Shown: positions 13,098 to 24,336, counted from the stretch's first letter. The stretch is 64,000 bases of DNA from Microcebus murinus (GCF_040939455.1 NC_134113.1:13564501-13628500), one strand, 5' to 3'. Numbers and translations: made by a program. Notes: a model not told the origin generated them from the sequence alone.

Positions 13098-13180
13098 CTT
13101 TGGCACAATACCTGGAAGAGAGTAGATGCTTAACAGGTATTGAAGTGCCAAAAATAAAAATGATATTGGTTATTATTTAT
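13098..13180 (+). repeat. MIR tail
   Basis: 'ggcacaatacctggaagaga' and 'gtagatgcttaacaggtatt' match a forward MIR tail, followed directly by a reverse MIR. Confidence 0.5.
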
Positions 13181-13385
13181 GGGACATTTATTTAATATGC
13201 ATCAAGCACCCTGACTTGTATTAACTCATTTGTTCCTGAGAACTGTCCTATGAAGTAGGTACTAACATTCCCATTTCACAGATGGGGAAATGGAGGCACA
13301 GAGACGTTCATGATTTACTCAAGGGTCAAGGGATGGTAGCATGTGATAGAGCTAAGGCTTGACCTAGGTAGTCTTCTATCATCTC
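13181..13385 (-). repeat. MIR element
   Basis: 'catttatttaatatgcatca', 'gtattaactcatttgttcct', 'ctatgaagtaggtactaaca', 'tttcacagatggggaaatgg' and 'ggcacagagacgttcatga' make a nearly full-length reverse MIR. Confidence 0.85.
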
Positions 13386-14279
13386 TCCAAGGTTCCTGTC
13401 ACCCTGTGAATTGAGAATGTTCTAGATCTCTTTCTCTTTTCTATGTAAGGTCGCTCCCTCTTGCTAGGTTCTCCATAGAGATTGTGGAAGCTGTTCATCT
13501 TTCTGAGTGTGAAGAATCCTTCACATATACTGGGGCAATGTACTAGATCAGAACTTCTATCCCTGGCTCAGTTGGCTCAGTTGTGTTGACTGTTCTTTCT
13601 TTTCAAACTGTGCATTTTCCTTGCTTGCCTCCTTGGATTATGTGCCTAGGCCTGTGGACTAGAGCCAGCCTTGCAGGACAGGGTCCTGCTCTGAGCAAGA
13701 GAGATAGCTGGGCCCTTGCCTTTCCTTGTGAGAAGCCCCAGCTGTGACTTACGCTTCCCTGAATGCTGTGCGTGGCTTGCTTGAGAGCCATTTGGGGCAG
13801 TTTGGGGTCCTGGGTTCTTCCAATCCGCAGTCCAGAAGTGAGCGTAGGCCCTGATGGGTGCCCAGGTGGGTCAGGGTGCACATGGGTGCTGGAGGGAGAC
13901 AGGCATCTCACCCACGGCCTAATCTCATGTGTTGGGTAAACACTCAGAGGTGAGTGGCGTGAAGGGGCGGACGAGTAAGGATCTTCAAGAGAGAGTATTT
14001 ACAAACATTTTTATATTTCTCTCTCACCAGTCTCTTTTAATAGATATTCCTGCCCAGGTGGCTCTCTGATGAATGGAAAGGAGTCTGTTTTCCCTTTGGT
14101 CCACTCCTCTGCCCTAAACAATCTCTGCATTGCTTCCCAGATGTTTCAGTGACAGGCAGTAATCAGAAATCTGAGACCCTCGAATTTCATATTTTCTTGG
14201 CTTCTTTGTGTGTTCTGTTCTTGGGTGAAATCCCTCGGCTCCTTCAGGCTTTGAGGCAATTCTTTCCTTCTGTCCTTAG
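13386..14279. other. Intron without a named repeat
   Basis: A 9-bp tandem duplication (ggctcagtt twice, about 13565-13582) is the only local structure seen. A reverse frame of 102 codons (13603-13911) resembles no family. Confidence 0.5.
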
Positions 14280-14490
14280 AGTGGAATAATAAAAATTAAC
14301 ACTTGATGAGCCTTTGCTGTGCGTGCTGTTCTGAGCATTTGCTCTTACTTATTATACACAACACAGCACGTCTCTCAGGCGGGGTCTGAGAGACTGGTGT
14401 CCCTCCCCATTTGTAGGTGCAGGAAAGTACAGGATGTCGAGGAACTCACCCTACCTAGGTCGCAGGCCAGCCGCTTGTGTGGCGGGAGCC
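14280..14490 (-). repeat. MIR element
   Basis: 'aataataaaaattaacactt', 'gctgttctgagcatttgctc', 'ccccatttgtaggtgcagga' and 'gtcgcaggccagccgcttgt' follow the reverse MIR order. Confidence 0.65.
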
Positions 14491-14864
14491 CAGGCTGTCA
14501 CCCACCCTGCGCACTGCCTCTTATGGCCCAGTGATAATCACTAGCCCGTAGGTGGGTCAGTGACCCAGAGGTCCAAGTGTGTCACCAGTGGGATGAGAAC
14601 ACAGTGCACAAGGCACGATGGGACCCAGTGTGGCCAGAGGTCAGAAAAGGGCTTCCTGGGGAAGGTGAGCTGAGGCTCTAGGTCAGTAGAGGTGTTTTGG
14701 GGACCCCTGAGAGAGCACATTGCCATTTTGGAACACACAGAGGAGCGAAAGAGCCTGGGCAAGAGGGAGGCCGGACGCTGTCCCCCGTGTGCGGAGCGCC
14801 CCGTGGCCCATCACAGAGCAGCGTCCACCTGCGGGGAGTGGGGGCGGCAGGACTGGAGGGGACG

Positions 14865-15085
14865 TGAGCTTTGCGGTCAGAACTCAGCGTTTGAAACCTG
14901 CCTGTGCCGAGGATTAGCTGGGTGACCGTGGGCTCGTCTCTTGCCTTCTCCGAGTTTTCTCACGTATAAACAGAAACAACAATACCTTCCCTGCAGATGT
15001 ATTCGAAGGCCTAGGAATGGTGACTGATGGAGGCAGCTGGCACATATTATTGGGCTCTCAGCAAATTGCGGCTACTTATTTAATT
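14865..15085 (+). repeat. MIR element
   Basis: 'gagctttgcggtcagaactc', 'agctgggtgaccgtgggctc', 'gagttttctcacgtataaac' and 'ttattgggctctcagcaaat' give a nearly full-length forward MIR. Confidence 0.75.
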
Positions 15086-15449
15086 ACTTTCACTTTTGAC
15101 GAGGCCATTTATCAATAAACTTAAGATCTGTAATTGAAATAAAATATAGTATTAAAAAATCTATTTTGGCACATAGTTGTTGCTCAGTAAATATAAAGCA
15201 AAGACTTAATTTGCTTGCGGTTGGACAGGACTCGTTGCCAGCAGGGCGTAATGGAAAAAGCAGAAAATGAGACCGAGAGTGGTTAAGTGGATTGCCGGGG
15301 TCAGCTGGCTGGTGGGGGAAAGAGCTCGCTTTCTCGCTGACTCTCCCCGGCAGCCTGAGAGTCCAGCTGGGCTAACATCATCTCTCTCTTAGAGAAAATT
15401 AAAACCCAGGGATGTTAACTGTCTTGTGCAAGCCGTTCAAATAGTTGGC
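15086..15449. other. AT-rich intron between two MIR copies
   Basis: 15090-15200 is AT-rich and repeat-free by eye; 15178-15200 has a MIR-like 'gttgctcagtaaatataaag' word. No gene signal is seen. Confidence 0.45.
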
Positions 15450-15578
15450 TCCTAGGATGAACTTCACCACCAATTAGCCACATGGCCAGTCAAAGACTCT
15501 GTTTCCTCCTCTGTAAAATGGGGTGATGGCATCTGCTCTGGCCACTCTAAGAGTCGTGGTGGAGGTTAGATGGGGTGG
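15450..15578 (+). repeat. MIR fragment
   Basis: 'caccaccaattagccacatg', 'gactctgtttcctcctctgt' and 'aaaatggggtgatggcatct' mark the forward MIR core. Confidence 0.7.
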
Positions 15579-16139
15579 AGGCAGTCAGCCTGGCTTCTGT
15601 GTAGAGAACAGTGTACGGACGACACGAGTTTAGGCCAGGTCTCCAGCATGCAGGTGAGCGGTGAGGTGACTGAGTGTCGATGGTGCAGTGACAATGCAGA
15701 TGAACGGGCGTGGCTGTCTGGGCATAGTTTTTGGAGTGGACCCTTCAGGCCTTGGCGATGTTTGTTGTCAAGGAGATAGAACCTATGACTCCAGGTTTCC
15801 ACCTGAGCACATGGGTGCCTGGCGGTGAGGCCCGTGGGAGAGCCGTGTTGGACAGGTGATCAGTGGCTGGCTTGGAATATATTGATGGAAAATCAAAGAT
15901 CTGACAGTTAGAATGCCCAGCCTGCTTGTTCCTGGGTGTTGGGACCCTTGAGCCAGTGACACCTGACAGCGAGGTGAGCTAGAAGCTAGTGTCAACCATT
16001 TTTGCTTACATGGGAAGAAAGATTGGGATGCCCTTTTTCATCTCCAGTGTGAAGTAGGCACTGTACTTTTGTTTTTATCTTAAATCAAAGTGTGGCTGAA
16101 ATACAGCTGGAATGTCAGCGTGGCTCTATTGGGCAGGTC

Positions 16140-16385
16140 TCCCACCGTGTGTTGGGGTGAGAAGTGTGTGGGTTCTTGCCTCGGAAGTCTGACGCTACCA
16201 CTCGCCGGCTGCGTGGCCTTGGAGAGGGGTCCCCTGACATTTCTGAACCTCAATCCTCATCAGCCTAAGTGAGCTCATAGTCCTTGCTTTAGGGGCTGGT
16301 GGCGACAAGGCAGGGAGCTAATCATATGACAGGGGCTTTGCACACACAGTGCTTCATGCACAGGGGTTGCTGAGTGACTAGTAGT
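16140..16385 (+). repeat. MIR element
   Basis: 'tgacgctaccactcgccggc', 'tgcgtggccttggagagggg', 'gaacctcaatcctcatcagc' and a weak 3' half fit forward MIR. Confidence 0.55.
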
Positions 16386-16431
16386 CTCCTTTATGGGAGT
16401 GGGATGGGAAAGAATAAGGACATCGTCCACA

Positions 16432-16680
16432 GCAATAATAGTTACCAATATTTACGGAGCGCTTGCTATATGCTAGGCACCGTTCTCCCTGATTTACTAA
16501 GAGTAATCCTTCCAACCACCCTGTGACCATTCCTGTTGTCATCCCCACTTACAGGTGAGGGAACCGAGGTACGGAGAGGCCCAGTTACCTGCCCAAGGTC
16601 ATCTAGCTGGGAAGTGGAGTTGGTGGGACTCTGGAGCTTGCTGCCTGTCTCTGGGGACCATGCTTTTGCTCACTGTGCTT
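16432..16680 (-). repeat. MIR element, nearly full length
   Basis: 'caatatttacggagcgcttg', 'ctatatgctaggcaccgttc', 'acttacaggtgagggaaccg', 'aggcccagttacctgcccaa' and 'ggtcatctagctgggaagtg' are an unusually well-kept reverse MIR. Confidence 0.9.
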
Positions 16681-16714
16681 TGTTGTCTCAGCATGTAGAG
16701 ATGAACCCTCGTTA

Positions 16715-16790
16715 GCCCATCTGACAGATGAGAAAACCAAGCCACCAATTGCTTAAGTGTCTTATAGAAGCACAGCAGGTTGGTGGCAGT
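16715..16790 (-). repeat. MIR core fragment
   Basis: 'catctgacagatgagaaaac' with 'aattgcttaagtgtcttata' matches the reverse MIR core. Confidence 0.5.
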
Positions 16791-18099
16791 TGGCACGTTC
16801 TCGTTTGTGTGGTCGAAGGCGGGGTCTCTGAAGCTGGTTCTGCCAGGAGTCTCAGCCAAGAAGGAGTTCTTTGTCCCCAACAGGGGCTCCATCTGGAGGG
16901 ACCGCATGGAACTAGCTTCCTTTGCTTACACACTCCTCCTGGCCCTGGGCTTTGAAAAGGTTGGATTTCTGGCAAAGATATTGCAGGACCACAGAACTCT
17001 GTCTACCAGCTGTAGTTCCTCGGTGTCTAGGTTCCTCTGCAATCCCACCCATGGGGTCTTCCCTGCCCCACCTGTGGCTTAATAGGAATTTAGGGTCATG
17101 GGCATGTGCAGGTGTGTTGGTGCTACAGCTAGAAACCTGGCGCCCTTGGGACTCCAGCCCACCGGGTTGGGTGCAGTTGCCGGCTAGGCGTTTCTGCGCG
17201 TGGCTCAAGCACACTTTCGTGTGTTGAAGAGTCTCAGGTCATTCCACTAGAGATGTTTGCAGCTAATCCAGGTGACTAATGTTTAGTCTTTCCGTTGTTG
17301 GTTGTCCTGTGGATGTTTACATTCCTATCAACCTGTGTAAGTGCCTTGAACCTTTAAAGCTGGCCTTGGGGCCTCTTTAAAATCCCTACTGTGCTTTGCG
17401 CTTAGTGGGAATGAAGGCAGTTGTTGAAGCGGTGTTCCTATTTCAGACCCTTTCAATTTGCATTTTTAACCTGCCCAAGGGAGGCATATTATTGCACGAT
17501 CCGTCAGGTGAGCTGTTGTCAAGACTGTAATGTAATTAAAAGCCGAGGCCCGGAAGCCTCGGTGCTTGTGATGCCGTGGCGTTTATTCCACACGTGTGTA
17601 CCTGTGTTCCAGTGTGCCGGTTATCATACACACGGCAGATACGTGTGCATCAGGTACAATTTGCCATCGATAATGGTTCCAGATCATTCTGTGACACGCG
17701 GAAGTATACATTGCTCTGCACTAGGCCTGCCCCTCTGGGATTCTCCCATGCCTGTTCCACATTTCCCAGAGCCTTAAAACCAAATGTCAGATGGTGTGAG
17801 ATTTGAAAAGTCTGGAATCCTGATCATATTTAAGATGAAAATTCACACAGAGCTTGAGTGAGCGAAGATTGGGGTGGGGGTGGGGAATTAATTGTTTTTG
17901 CTTTTTTTTTTTTTTTTTAATTGCACACCTTTGGGAAGGATCTTGATGCTTTTGAGCAGGTGAGACCTGGGCCGCAGGCCTTCATGATCTCCCTGAGGTG
18001 TTTGCACCTTCGTTGTCAGATGTTGGGGCTCCCGTTGGGCAGCCCGCTGAAGCCTTTGGTGCCTCCGTTCATTCCTCACCCCCTTTTCCCTCCTAGGTT
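16791..18099. other. Intron without a named repeat
   Basis: Forward and reverse frames of 100-118 codons overlap one another here (16780-17214, 17421-17777), which is what chance gives in GC-balanced DNA. A run of 18 T lies at 17901-17918. Confidence 0.5.
17901..17918. repeat. Poly(T) run
   Basis: About 18 T in a row. No SINE body is attached on either side, so it is a bare homopolymer, not a retroposon tail that I can support. Confidence 0.85.
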
Positions 18100-18565
18100 A
18101 TTGAGCAGGGAGCTCCTATTTATTACACACTCGGTATGTGTTTGATACTGGACTAGAGTCTGCGTCAGACACAAATAAGATTAAGACCTGGTCCCTGTCC
18201 TCGGGAGAGTGGTTCTCTGGTTGGTCTTAGGTGATAATGACCTTTCTCTTAGTCATTCCCTGAAGATAGTGTGTCCCCGGAGGAAACCGGAGATAAGATA
18301 ATAGACACACTGTTTAATGCGTAAGGGAGGTTATGGGATGGTGGGGAGCAAGAATCTGAGGCTAAGAGCAGCAGTCTCTATTGCAGGGAGGACTCTCAGT
18401 TGCAGTCCAGAATACTTGCTGTGATGGGAGCATGCACCTGGGTGTTGAGGAACCAGAGAAGGGACTCATAGGTATCTGGGGACGCCAAAGAGAGCTTTCA
18501 TGAGAATGCCTTTTGTGCTCATCTTGAAACGTGATTAGGAATGGGCTGGGGAGAGAGGAGCCAGA
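18100..18565 (-). repeat. L2 LINE 3' region
   Basis: 'ttgagcagggagctcctatt', 'tattacacactcggtatgtg', 'taagacctggtccctgtcct' and the later 'ttgaggaaccagagaaggga' follow the reverse L2 3' UTR, with heavy decay. Confidence 0.5.
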
Positions 18566-18889
18566 GGGCCATACCCGAGTTCTGCCACTGGTTGGGCTCA
18601 CCAGGCAGGGAAGGCCCAGGTCCGCCTGCTGAAATCACTGAGTGGGACCAGATGTGGTCTTAGAGATCAGTGTGTTGAACCAAATCAGTCACGTGATCTC
18701 AGTGGGAAAAGCAGCAAAGCAAATCCAAAACACTGTTACATCACGCCCTGCCTCAGCTGTCAGGCTCTGTGTTAACTTCTGAGCCTGCAGAAATGGGCTC
18801 CATCTGTATACGTTTAAGGGGCTCCTCTCTGCTTCCACTCCGGCATCTCAAGACACTCTCTTCCCATCCCCCACCTCCCTCCACGCCCC

Positions 18890-19030
18890 CATCCTTGGCT
18901 CTCAGTGATTCTGTATTAATAGCAGCGATTAAGCTGCCTCATCTCATCAGGGAGGAGATATTAATCTTCATCAGGCCCAGGGAGAAGCTTAATTTTTTTC
19001 ATGCTCTTCTCCCCTTCCCAGGCTACCCCC
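18890..19030. promoter_or_regulatory. Candidate conserved non-coding stretch
   Basis: A repeat-free block with 'ctgtattaatagcagcgatt', 'gagatattaatcttcatcag' and 'gcttaattttt' contains several homeobox-type TAAT cores and GATT/GATA words. The composition differs from the decayed repeats around it. Enhancer function is speculative. Confidence 0.3.
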
Positions 19031-19459
19031 GTTTTGCTCAGGGGCTGCCAGCTGCACCCGGGTCTGCGGGACACTCAGTGATCCACTTCTGCAGATGATG
19101 GGAGTTCACTTTGCTCCCTCCCTTGACCCCCTTGCACTAATTGAAAACCACTGTCAGGAGAGGGAAGGAAGGGGAAAAAATGCTCCCTCAAATAGAAATT
19201 CCTGGCCTCATTGTCTTCTGAGAAAAGGAGACCATGGCAGTACCACAGCTGGAAGCTGTGGTCTTTTTAGTTTATGAAATCCTGTTCAGCCCTTGGAGGA
19301 GTATGCGCTTTTTTCATGCTATGTTTCTGTGATTAGCTGGGAACTGAGGATGTTGGATGCCCAGGGGCAGGAGGCAGGGAGGGACAATTAGGAGAGAAAG
19401 GAGATATGCCCAAAGCCTAGCATCCCAGATTGGTCCTGCCTTTGTGAACTAACCACTGA

Positions 19460-19702
19460 TAGTAGTGTACCGTCAATTCATTTTTTTGTATGTGTTTGAC
19501 GCTGTGCTGGCGTCAGTTATCCACAGTGTCTCCTTTAATCCTCACAAACTTGCCAGGCAAGTACTATTACTCCCTTTTTTTCAGGTGCGGAAACTGAGGC
19601 CTGAGAGGTTAAGTGTCTTTGCTGAGGCTGCCTGGCTTGCAAATCCTATCCTAGCTTTCTTGACTCTTCCTGTAGCACTCTGGCCACTGTCTCTAGGATG
19701 AC
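19460..19702 (-). repeat. MIR element
   Basis: 'gacgctgtgctggcgtcagt', 'cctttaatcctcacaaactt', 'gccaggcaagtactattact', 'gcggaaactgaggcctgaga' and 'ggttaagtgtctttgctga' give a nearly full-length reverse MIR. Confidence 0.85.
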
Positions 19703-20789
19703 TGTGTAATTTGTTGTCTAAACTGGGATGCTTTTAAGAATGCTAAGGGATGCTATGAACAATTACCCAGGGACAGTGGACATAAATGAGGAGTGGTCCA
19801 AGGGTAGGTAGCTGAGAAGCGTGGTCTCTTGCTCCTACCACGACTGGAGGCAGACGGATGCTTCCATGTTCCTGCTGGAAGCAGAGGTGGCCAAATGGGC
19901 ATCATGCCCCTTCATCATTTCCCTACCCTGCTTTCCTCCCACCTGAGTCATCTGAGGCCCCCAAGCGCCCTGCTGGCTTTCCAAATGCCTGGTGCAAGGG
20001 AGCCTGATGAGTTTGCTTCACAATGAAGAATCTCTAATAACCACTGCCCTTCTGCTCAGCAAGCTGCCTTCATACCCAGACCACCTCCCAGGACCCATTT
20101 CACTCCCTGCACTCTGTGGGATTGGCCTTTGTTCAGCCTTTGAGCACACCTGGGTTGGGGAAATGGTTCATTTCCCCAGAATGGGCTCTATTTGCATTCC
20201 ACCAGCAATCTTCCTACTCTGAGGGATTCCTGGGACATTAAATTAGCAGAAAATGACATTAGCTCTAAGAACCAAATTCGATTACCTGAAATACAAGTAT
20301 TATTGTAAGGAATGAAACAACCTCCTCTCCACCGCCCCACCCCTAGATCAGACCCTCACATTGAATTGTATTAATGCCAGTTTCCCCTTAGTTGGTGGAG
20401 GTTTTTTTGTTTGTTTTTTTTTCTTTTTTGGCAGATTGTCTTAAAGGCACAGTGCGTGTAGTAATATTGCATGTCGGTGCAAGGCGTGTGATTTGCTGGC
20501 TCTTCCAGCTGCAGCGTGTGAATGTGAATCCTGGCAGAGGCCTGCACCCTCTGCCTTCTTCACGTGGCCCATCTCTCTAGAATCCAGCCACATCACTGCT
20601 CACTTTTTCTCTAACTTGACAGGTATTTTTATGCCTTTATTGTTGCCTCACTCTTTGCTTTTCCCCTGGGAAGGATTCCACTGTCAAAGGTCCTCCCCAG
20701 TTGCCTGTGCACTTGAAGCCTTTCCAAACTCATCACTGTTTGCTCCTGTAGGCCTCTCCTTGCTCCCCTGTTAGGTAAGCGCTTTGCAC
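19703..20789. other. Intron with a possible conserved stretch and weak L2-like text
   Basis: 20230-20300 ('gacattaaattagcagaaaa', 'attcgattacctgaaata') is repeat-free and AT-rich. 20401-20431 is a T-rich run. 20560-20760 has weak L2-like wording ('tttccaaactcatcactg'). No gene signal. Confidence 0.45.
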
Positions 20790-20915
20790 AGAATTGGAGT
20801 TTAATATGTCCCGTAAAATGGGATGGTGATATCACTGCCTCATAAAGATGTAATGGGGTTAAGGAAGCACAAAAATAGAGCCATGCGTGTAGTAATTAAT
20901 ATTAGCAGTTATGCT
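20790..20915 (+). repeat. MIR 3' half
   Basis: 'cccgtaaaatgggatggtga', 'tatcactgcctcataaagat' and 'aattaatattagcagttatg' fit forward MIR. Confidence 0.65.
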
Positions 20916-20934
20916 TGTGACGACTGACTGTTGG

Positions 20935-21095
20935 GAAGATGATAAAATGCTGGTGCTTGGCGTGTGTCTCCCCCACTGAACCGACAGCCCCTGGAGGTCA
21001 GGGCTGTGTCACCTTACTCCATTTCATACCCTCATGGCTAAACACAGAGTACCTTGTAAGTGTGCCGTGAGTTAAGTTGAGTGAATGAGATAAAA
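20935..21095 (+). repeat. L2 LINE 3' end
   Basis: 'cagcccctggaggtcagggc', 'tgtgtcaccttactccattt' and 'ttaagttgagtgaatgaga' fit the L2 tail. Confidence 0.65.
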
Positions 21096-21343
21096 TAAGA
21101 GCGCACCTGGGGAAGGGAGGTTTTGAAGGAGGTGTTCTGGTCCTCTGTATACCTGCGGTAGGGTAGAAGATCTGAGATTAATTAGAAACAGCTCTGGGGC
21201 AAATAAGAAGATGATGACATATTGCAGGGTCATTTCAGGCTGCTGCAGATCTGAATCTGCGTGTTCCCGTGGGGTGCACAGCCTTCTGTGAAGGGAGCAG
21301 AGGATCCATGCTGACCTACACAGCAGCTGAACTTGAGTGCCGT

Positions 21344-21355
21344 GGGGGGGGGGGG
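21344..21355 (+). repeat. Poly(G) run of 12
   Basis: Twelve consecutive G. Rare in mammalian DNA, prone to slippage and sequencing error. Confidence 0.95.
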
Positions 21356-21404
21356 TCTGGCCTGAGTGTTGTTCGTGGGGAGCCAGAGTGTTCTCTGGAC
21401 AGGA

Positions 21405-21505
21405 GGGCAGAGAACTTGCATCTGAGTCCAGCCGTGCCTCAAACTCACTGTGTGGCACGGGCAGGTTACTCTTCCTTTCTAGAATCTGTGAAATAAGGTG
21501 GCTTA
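21405..21505 (+). repeat. MIR 5' half
   Basis: 'gcatctgagtccagccgtgc', 'ctcaaactcactgtgtggca' and 'cgggcaggttactcttcctt' match forward MIR up to the edge of the following L1. Confidence 0.65.
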
Positions 21506-21509
21506 GGAA

Positions 21510-22750
21510 GGTTAAACAAACTTTACGTGGACTACTGTTCTCTAAAAAGGATAAAAATGAAAATCAAGTCAAAGTAGATCATAGGACTGAAGATCAAGGC
21601 TAAAGCTATAAGACTCTTAGGAGAATACATAGGACTAAATCTGACTTTGGTTTCTTAGATACGACACCAAAAGCACAACCAACAAAAGAAAAAAAAAGAC
21701 AAAAATTGGAATTCATCAAAATTAAAATCTTTTGTGACTCAACTGGTCTTATTAAGAAAGAGAAAAGATACAAAATAGGAGAAATATTTATAATCAATAT
21801 ATATCTGATAAGGGATTTGTATCTAGGATAGATAAAGAATTCTTATAACTCAACCACAAAAAGGCAAATAACTCAATTAAAAAATTGGGCAAAGGACTTG
21901 AATAGATATTTCTCAAAAAAAAAAAAATCTGCAAATGGCCAATAAGCATATGAAAAAATGGTCAACATCATTAGTCATTGGGAAAATGCAAATCAAATAC
22001 ACAATGGGATACCATGTCATACCCACTAGGGTGGCTGTTATCAAAGAGATAGAAAATAAGTAGGGTTAGAGGATGTGGAGAAATTGGGACCCTTAGACAT
22101 TGCTGGTGGAAAGGTAAAATGGAGAAGCCACTTTGGAAAACAGTTTGGCAGTTCTTCAAAAAGTTAAATATAAAGTTGACATATGGCTCAGCAGTTCTGT
22201 TCCTAGGTATATACTCAAGAGAATTGACAACAGGTAGGTACTCAAAAAAAGCCTCTCACAGAAATGTTCGTAGCAGCACTATTCATGATAACCCCAAACT
22301 GGAAACGACCCAAATGTCTATCAATTAATGAATGGATAAGGATCATGTGGGATAGCCATGCAATGAAATATTATTCAGACATTAATAGGAATGAAAAATT
22401 GACACATGCTATAACATGAATGAAACTTGAAAACATGCTGAGTGGAAGAAGCCAGATACAAAAGGCCACATAATACATGATTCCATGTACACAAATCGTC
22501 AGCATTGGCCAATCCATAGAGGCAGAAAGCAGACTGGTGGTTTTGAAGACTTGGAGGAGGGGAATATGGAGATGGACTGCAAACAGGTACAGAGTTTCTT
22601 TTTGGGGTGATTAAAATACTCTGGAATTGAACAGTGATGATAGCTACAGAACTCTGTGAATACACTAAAAACCACTGATTTAACCACGTATTTTTAACCA
22701 CATATTTAAAGGGTGAATTTTTGTTCTATAAATTATATCTCAATAGAGGT
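21510..22750 (+). mobile_element. L1M 3' end (decayed end of ORF2 plus 3' UTR)
   Basis: About 1.24 kb reads in order as the end of an old L1M: 'acaccaaaagcacaaccaac', 'agggatttgtatctaggata', 'ggcaaaggacttgaatagat', 'atacccactagggtggctgt', 'ggatgtggagaaattgggac', 'agcagcactattcatgataa', 'gaatggataaggatcatgtg', and the terminal 'ttctataaattatatctcaa'. The C-terminal ORF2 frame is broken by many stops. 5' truncated, as is usual for L1. Confidence 0.9.
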
Positions 22751-22894
22751 GTCATTTTTAAATAAAGATAAAAATCATGCTTTTCAAGGCAAAGCAGGAC
22801 TGGGGGATTTAGCTCCCTTCATTTGTTCTGTCTTGCTTTTGACCCCCCCTCCCTTTTCCCCACTGTTGAGGTGTTCCTTGAGATACCTTTTTGG
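22751..22894. other. Short unclassified stretch after the L1M tail
   Basis: Contains 'aaataaagataaaaatcatg', possibly the decayed A-rich tail of the preceding L1M. Nothing else recognised. Confidence 0.4.
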
Positions 22895-23510
22895 GTGAGG
22901 AAAAAGTAATTTTCCCTCAACCCTTAGTTCTTAGCTGAGACAGATGCCTGTAACAAAAGGCAGATTAACAAGAGAAAAACAAACAGAATTTTATTAATGG
23001 GTATATTTTACATATACATGGGAGACACCCAGGGAATGAGTAATGCTCAAAGAGATGACTTAGAAATCCAGCTTATGTGATTACATAGCATCTTCAATGA
23101 AGAATAGTACATTTTTAGACAAGCAGCAAGACAAAGGAAAAAGGCTTTGAGTCTCTAGGGGTTTCTTAATTGCTCTCAGCTCAAAATAATCCTGATGCCA
23201 AATTGACTTGTTTGGGGTTGGCATACCTGGTCTCCTACACCTTCAGGGTTCCTGGGGACAGTTTGGAGGACCTGTGTGGTCCTTCTGGCTTGGATGCCAT
23301 GTGTTTCTAGAGACCCCGTGTGAGGCACCGCTTGGCAACAGGAGGCCTCGTGGAAGATGTTTCCTTTTGCACATGTTCCTAAGCCCTGATTTTGCAAGGG
23401 GTGTGACCACCCAGTCTCCCAGTCTAAACAGAAGTGGGGGCAGGTCATCGTGACAACTTGCTGTTTAACTTACAGGCCAGTCCCGTGCCCCAGTTGAAGC
23501 CAAGGTTGTT
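22895..23510 (-). mobile_element. Probable ancient LTR, family not named
   Basis: 'gacagatgcctgtaacaaaa', 'ggcagattaacaagagaaaa', 'cagaattttattaatgggta', 'acatgggagacacccaggga' and the distal 'gatgtttccttttgcacatg' recur in this order in a repeat family I know from other mammalian DNA and believe to be an ERV LTR read backwards (the poly(A)-signal complement ttttatt is near its left end). I cannot name it with certainty. Confidence 0.45.
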
Positions 23511-23619
23511 ACGAAAGAGAAGCATGAACCTTAAACTCCCCTTCCTCATTCAAGTATGAGAATCGAATGGGGCTTCCATGTCATTTTTAGGGACAAAAGG
23601 AAACAAGCAAAAGGACAAA

Positions 23620-23901
23620 AGAAAAAGCTATCTTGCAGATGCAAAAATAGTCTTTCAAAGCACAATGCTGTTTTGTTAGTTCCTGGCACAAACCCCTTCA
23701 GTGGTTTCCCACCACCAATAGGATGGAGTCCCGTGTTGAGGGCTCCAGTTTCCTGGTTCCTCTGCTGCCCCTGTGCACCTGCCTCCCTGCCGGGTCCCCG
23801 GCCAGTGTCTCCCCTCCTCTGTTCTTTGACCACATCAGTGTTCTTTTCTGCTGTCCTGTCCACAAGCTCATGTTCCTCTTTCAGGACCCATCTCTTCACC
23901 A
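23620..23901 (+). repeat. L2 LINE fragment cut by an MLT1 LTR
   Basis: 'cccttcagtggtttcccacc', 'caataggatggagtcccgtg', 'gctcatgttcctctttcagg' and 'acccatctcttcacca' follow L2 and stop exactly at the MLT1 insertion. Confidence 0.6.
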
Positions 23902-24336
23902 TGTTGTGGGTTCAACTGTGTCCCCCGCAAAAGATGTTGAAGTCCTGATCCCCCCTTGCCTGTGAATGGAAATAGGGTCCTTGCAGATGATCAAATTAAG
24001 ATGAGGTCATCAGAGCAGCCCTAATCCCATTTGACTGTGTCCTTATAAAACGGGGATATTTGGACACGAGAGGGTGGTGTGTGCAGAGGCAAGATGATGT
24101 GAGGGCACAGGGAGGGTGCCGTCTGTAAGCCAGGGGACACCTGAGGCCACCAGAAGCTAGGAGAGGGGCCAAGGACAGATCCTTCCCTCTCAGCCTTCAG
24201 AAGGAACCAACCCTGCTGATGACTTGAACTTGGACTTCCAGCCCCTAGAACTGTGAGGCAGTAAATGTCTGTTGTTTAAGCTGTGTAATTTGTGGTGCTT
24301 TGTTACGGCAGCCCTGGCAGACTGACACACACACCA
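23897..24336 (+). mobile_element. MLT1 solo LTR (ERVL-MaLR) with 5-bp target duplication
   Basis: The LTR spans 23902-24331. It reads 'tgtgggttcaactgtgtccc', 'gttgaagtcctgatcccccc', 'ggaaatagggtccttgcaga', 'attaagatgaggtcatcaga', 'gtccttataaaacggggat', 'ccaccagaagctaggagagg', 'agaaggaaccaaccctgctg' and ends 'acggcagccctggcagactg'. The 5 bp cacca stand at 23897-23901 and again at 24332-24336, the expected MaLR duplication. No internal retroviral sequence remains, so it is a solo LTR made by LTR-LTR recombination. Confidence 0.9.

Noticed and set aside
16432..16680. tRNA-like gene
   Set aside because: The tRNA-related part belongs to MIR, which is tRNA-derived; no cloverleaf with intact A and B boxes was seen.
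21510..22750. Possible active L1 ORF2 or processed gene
   Set aside because: Only the 3' end remains and the frame is broken many times; it is an old L1M remnant.
23902..24331. Endogenous retroviral gene next to the LTR
   Set aside because: All LTRs in the window are solo copies; no gag, pol or env remnant was found between or beside them.
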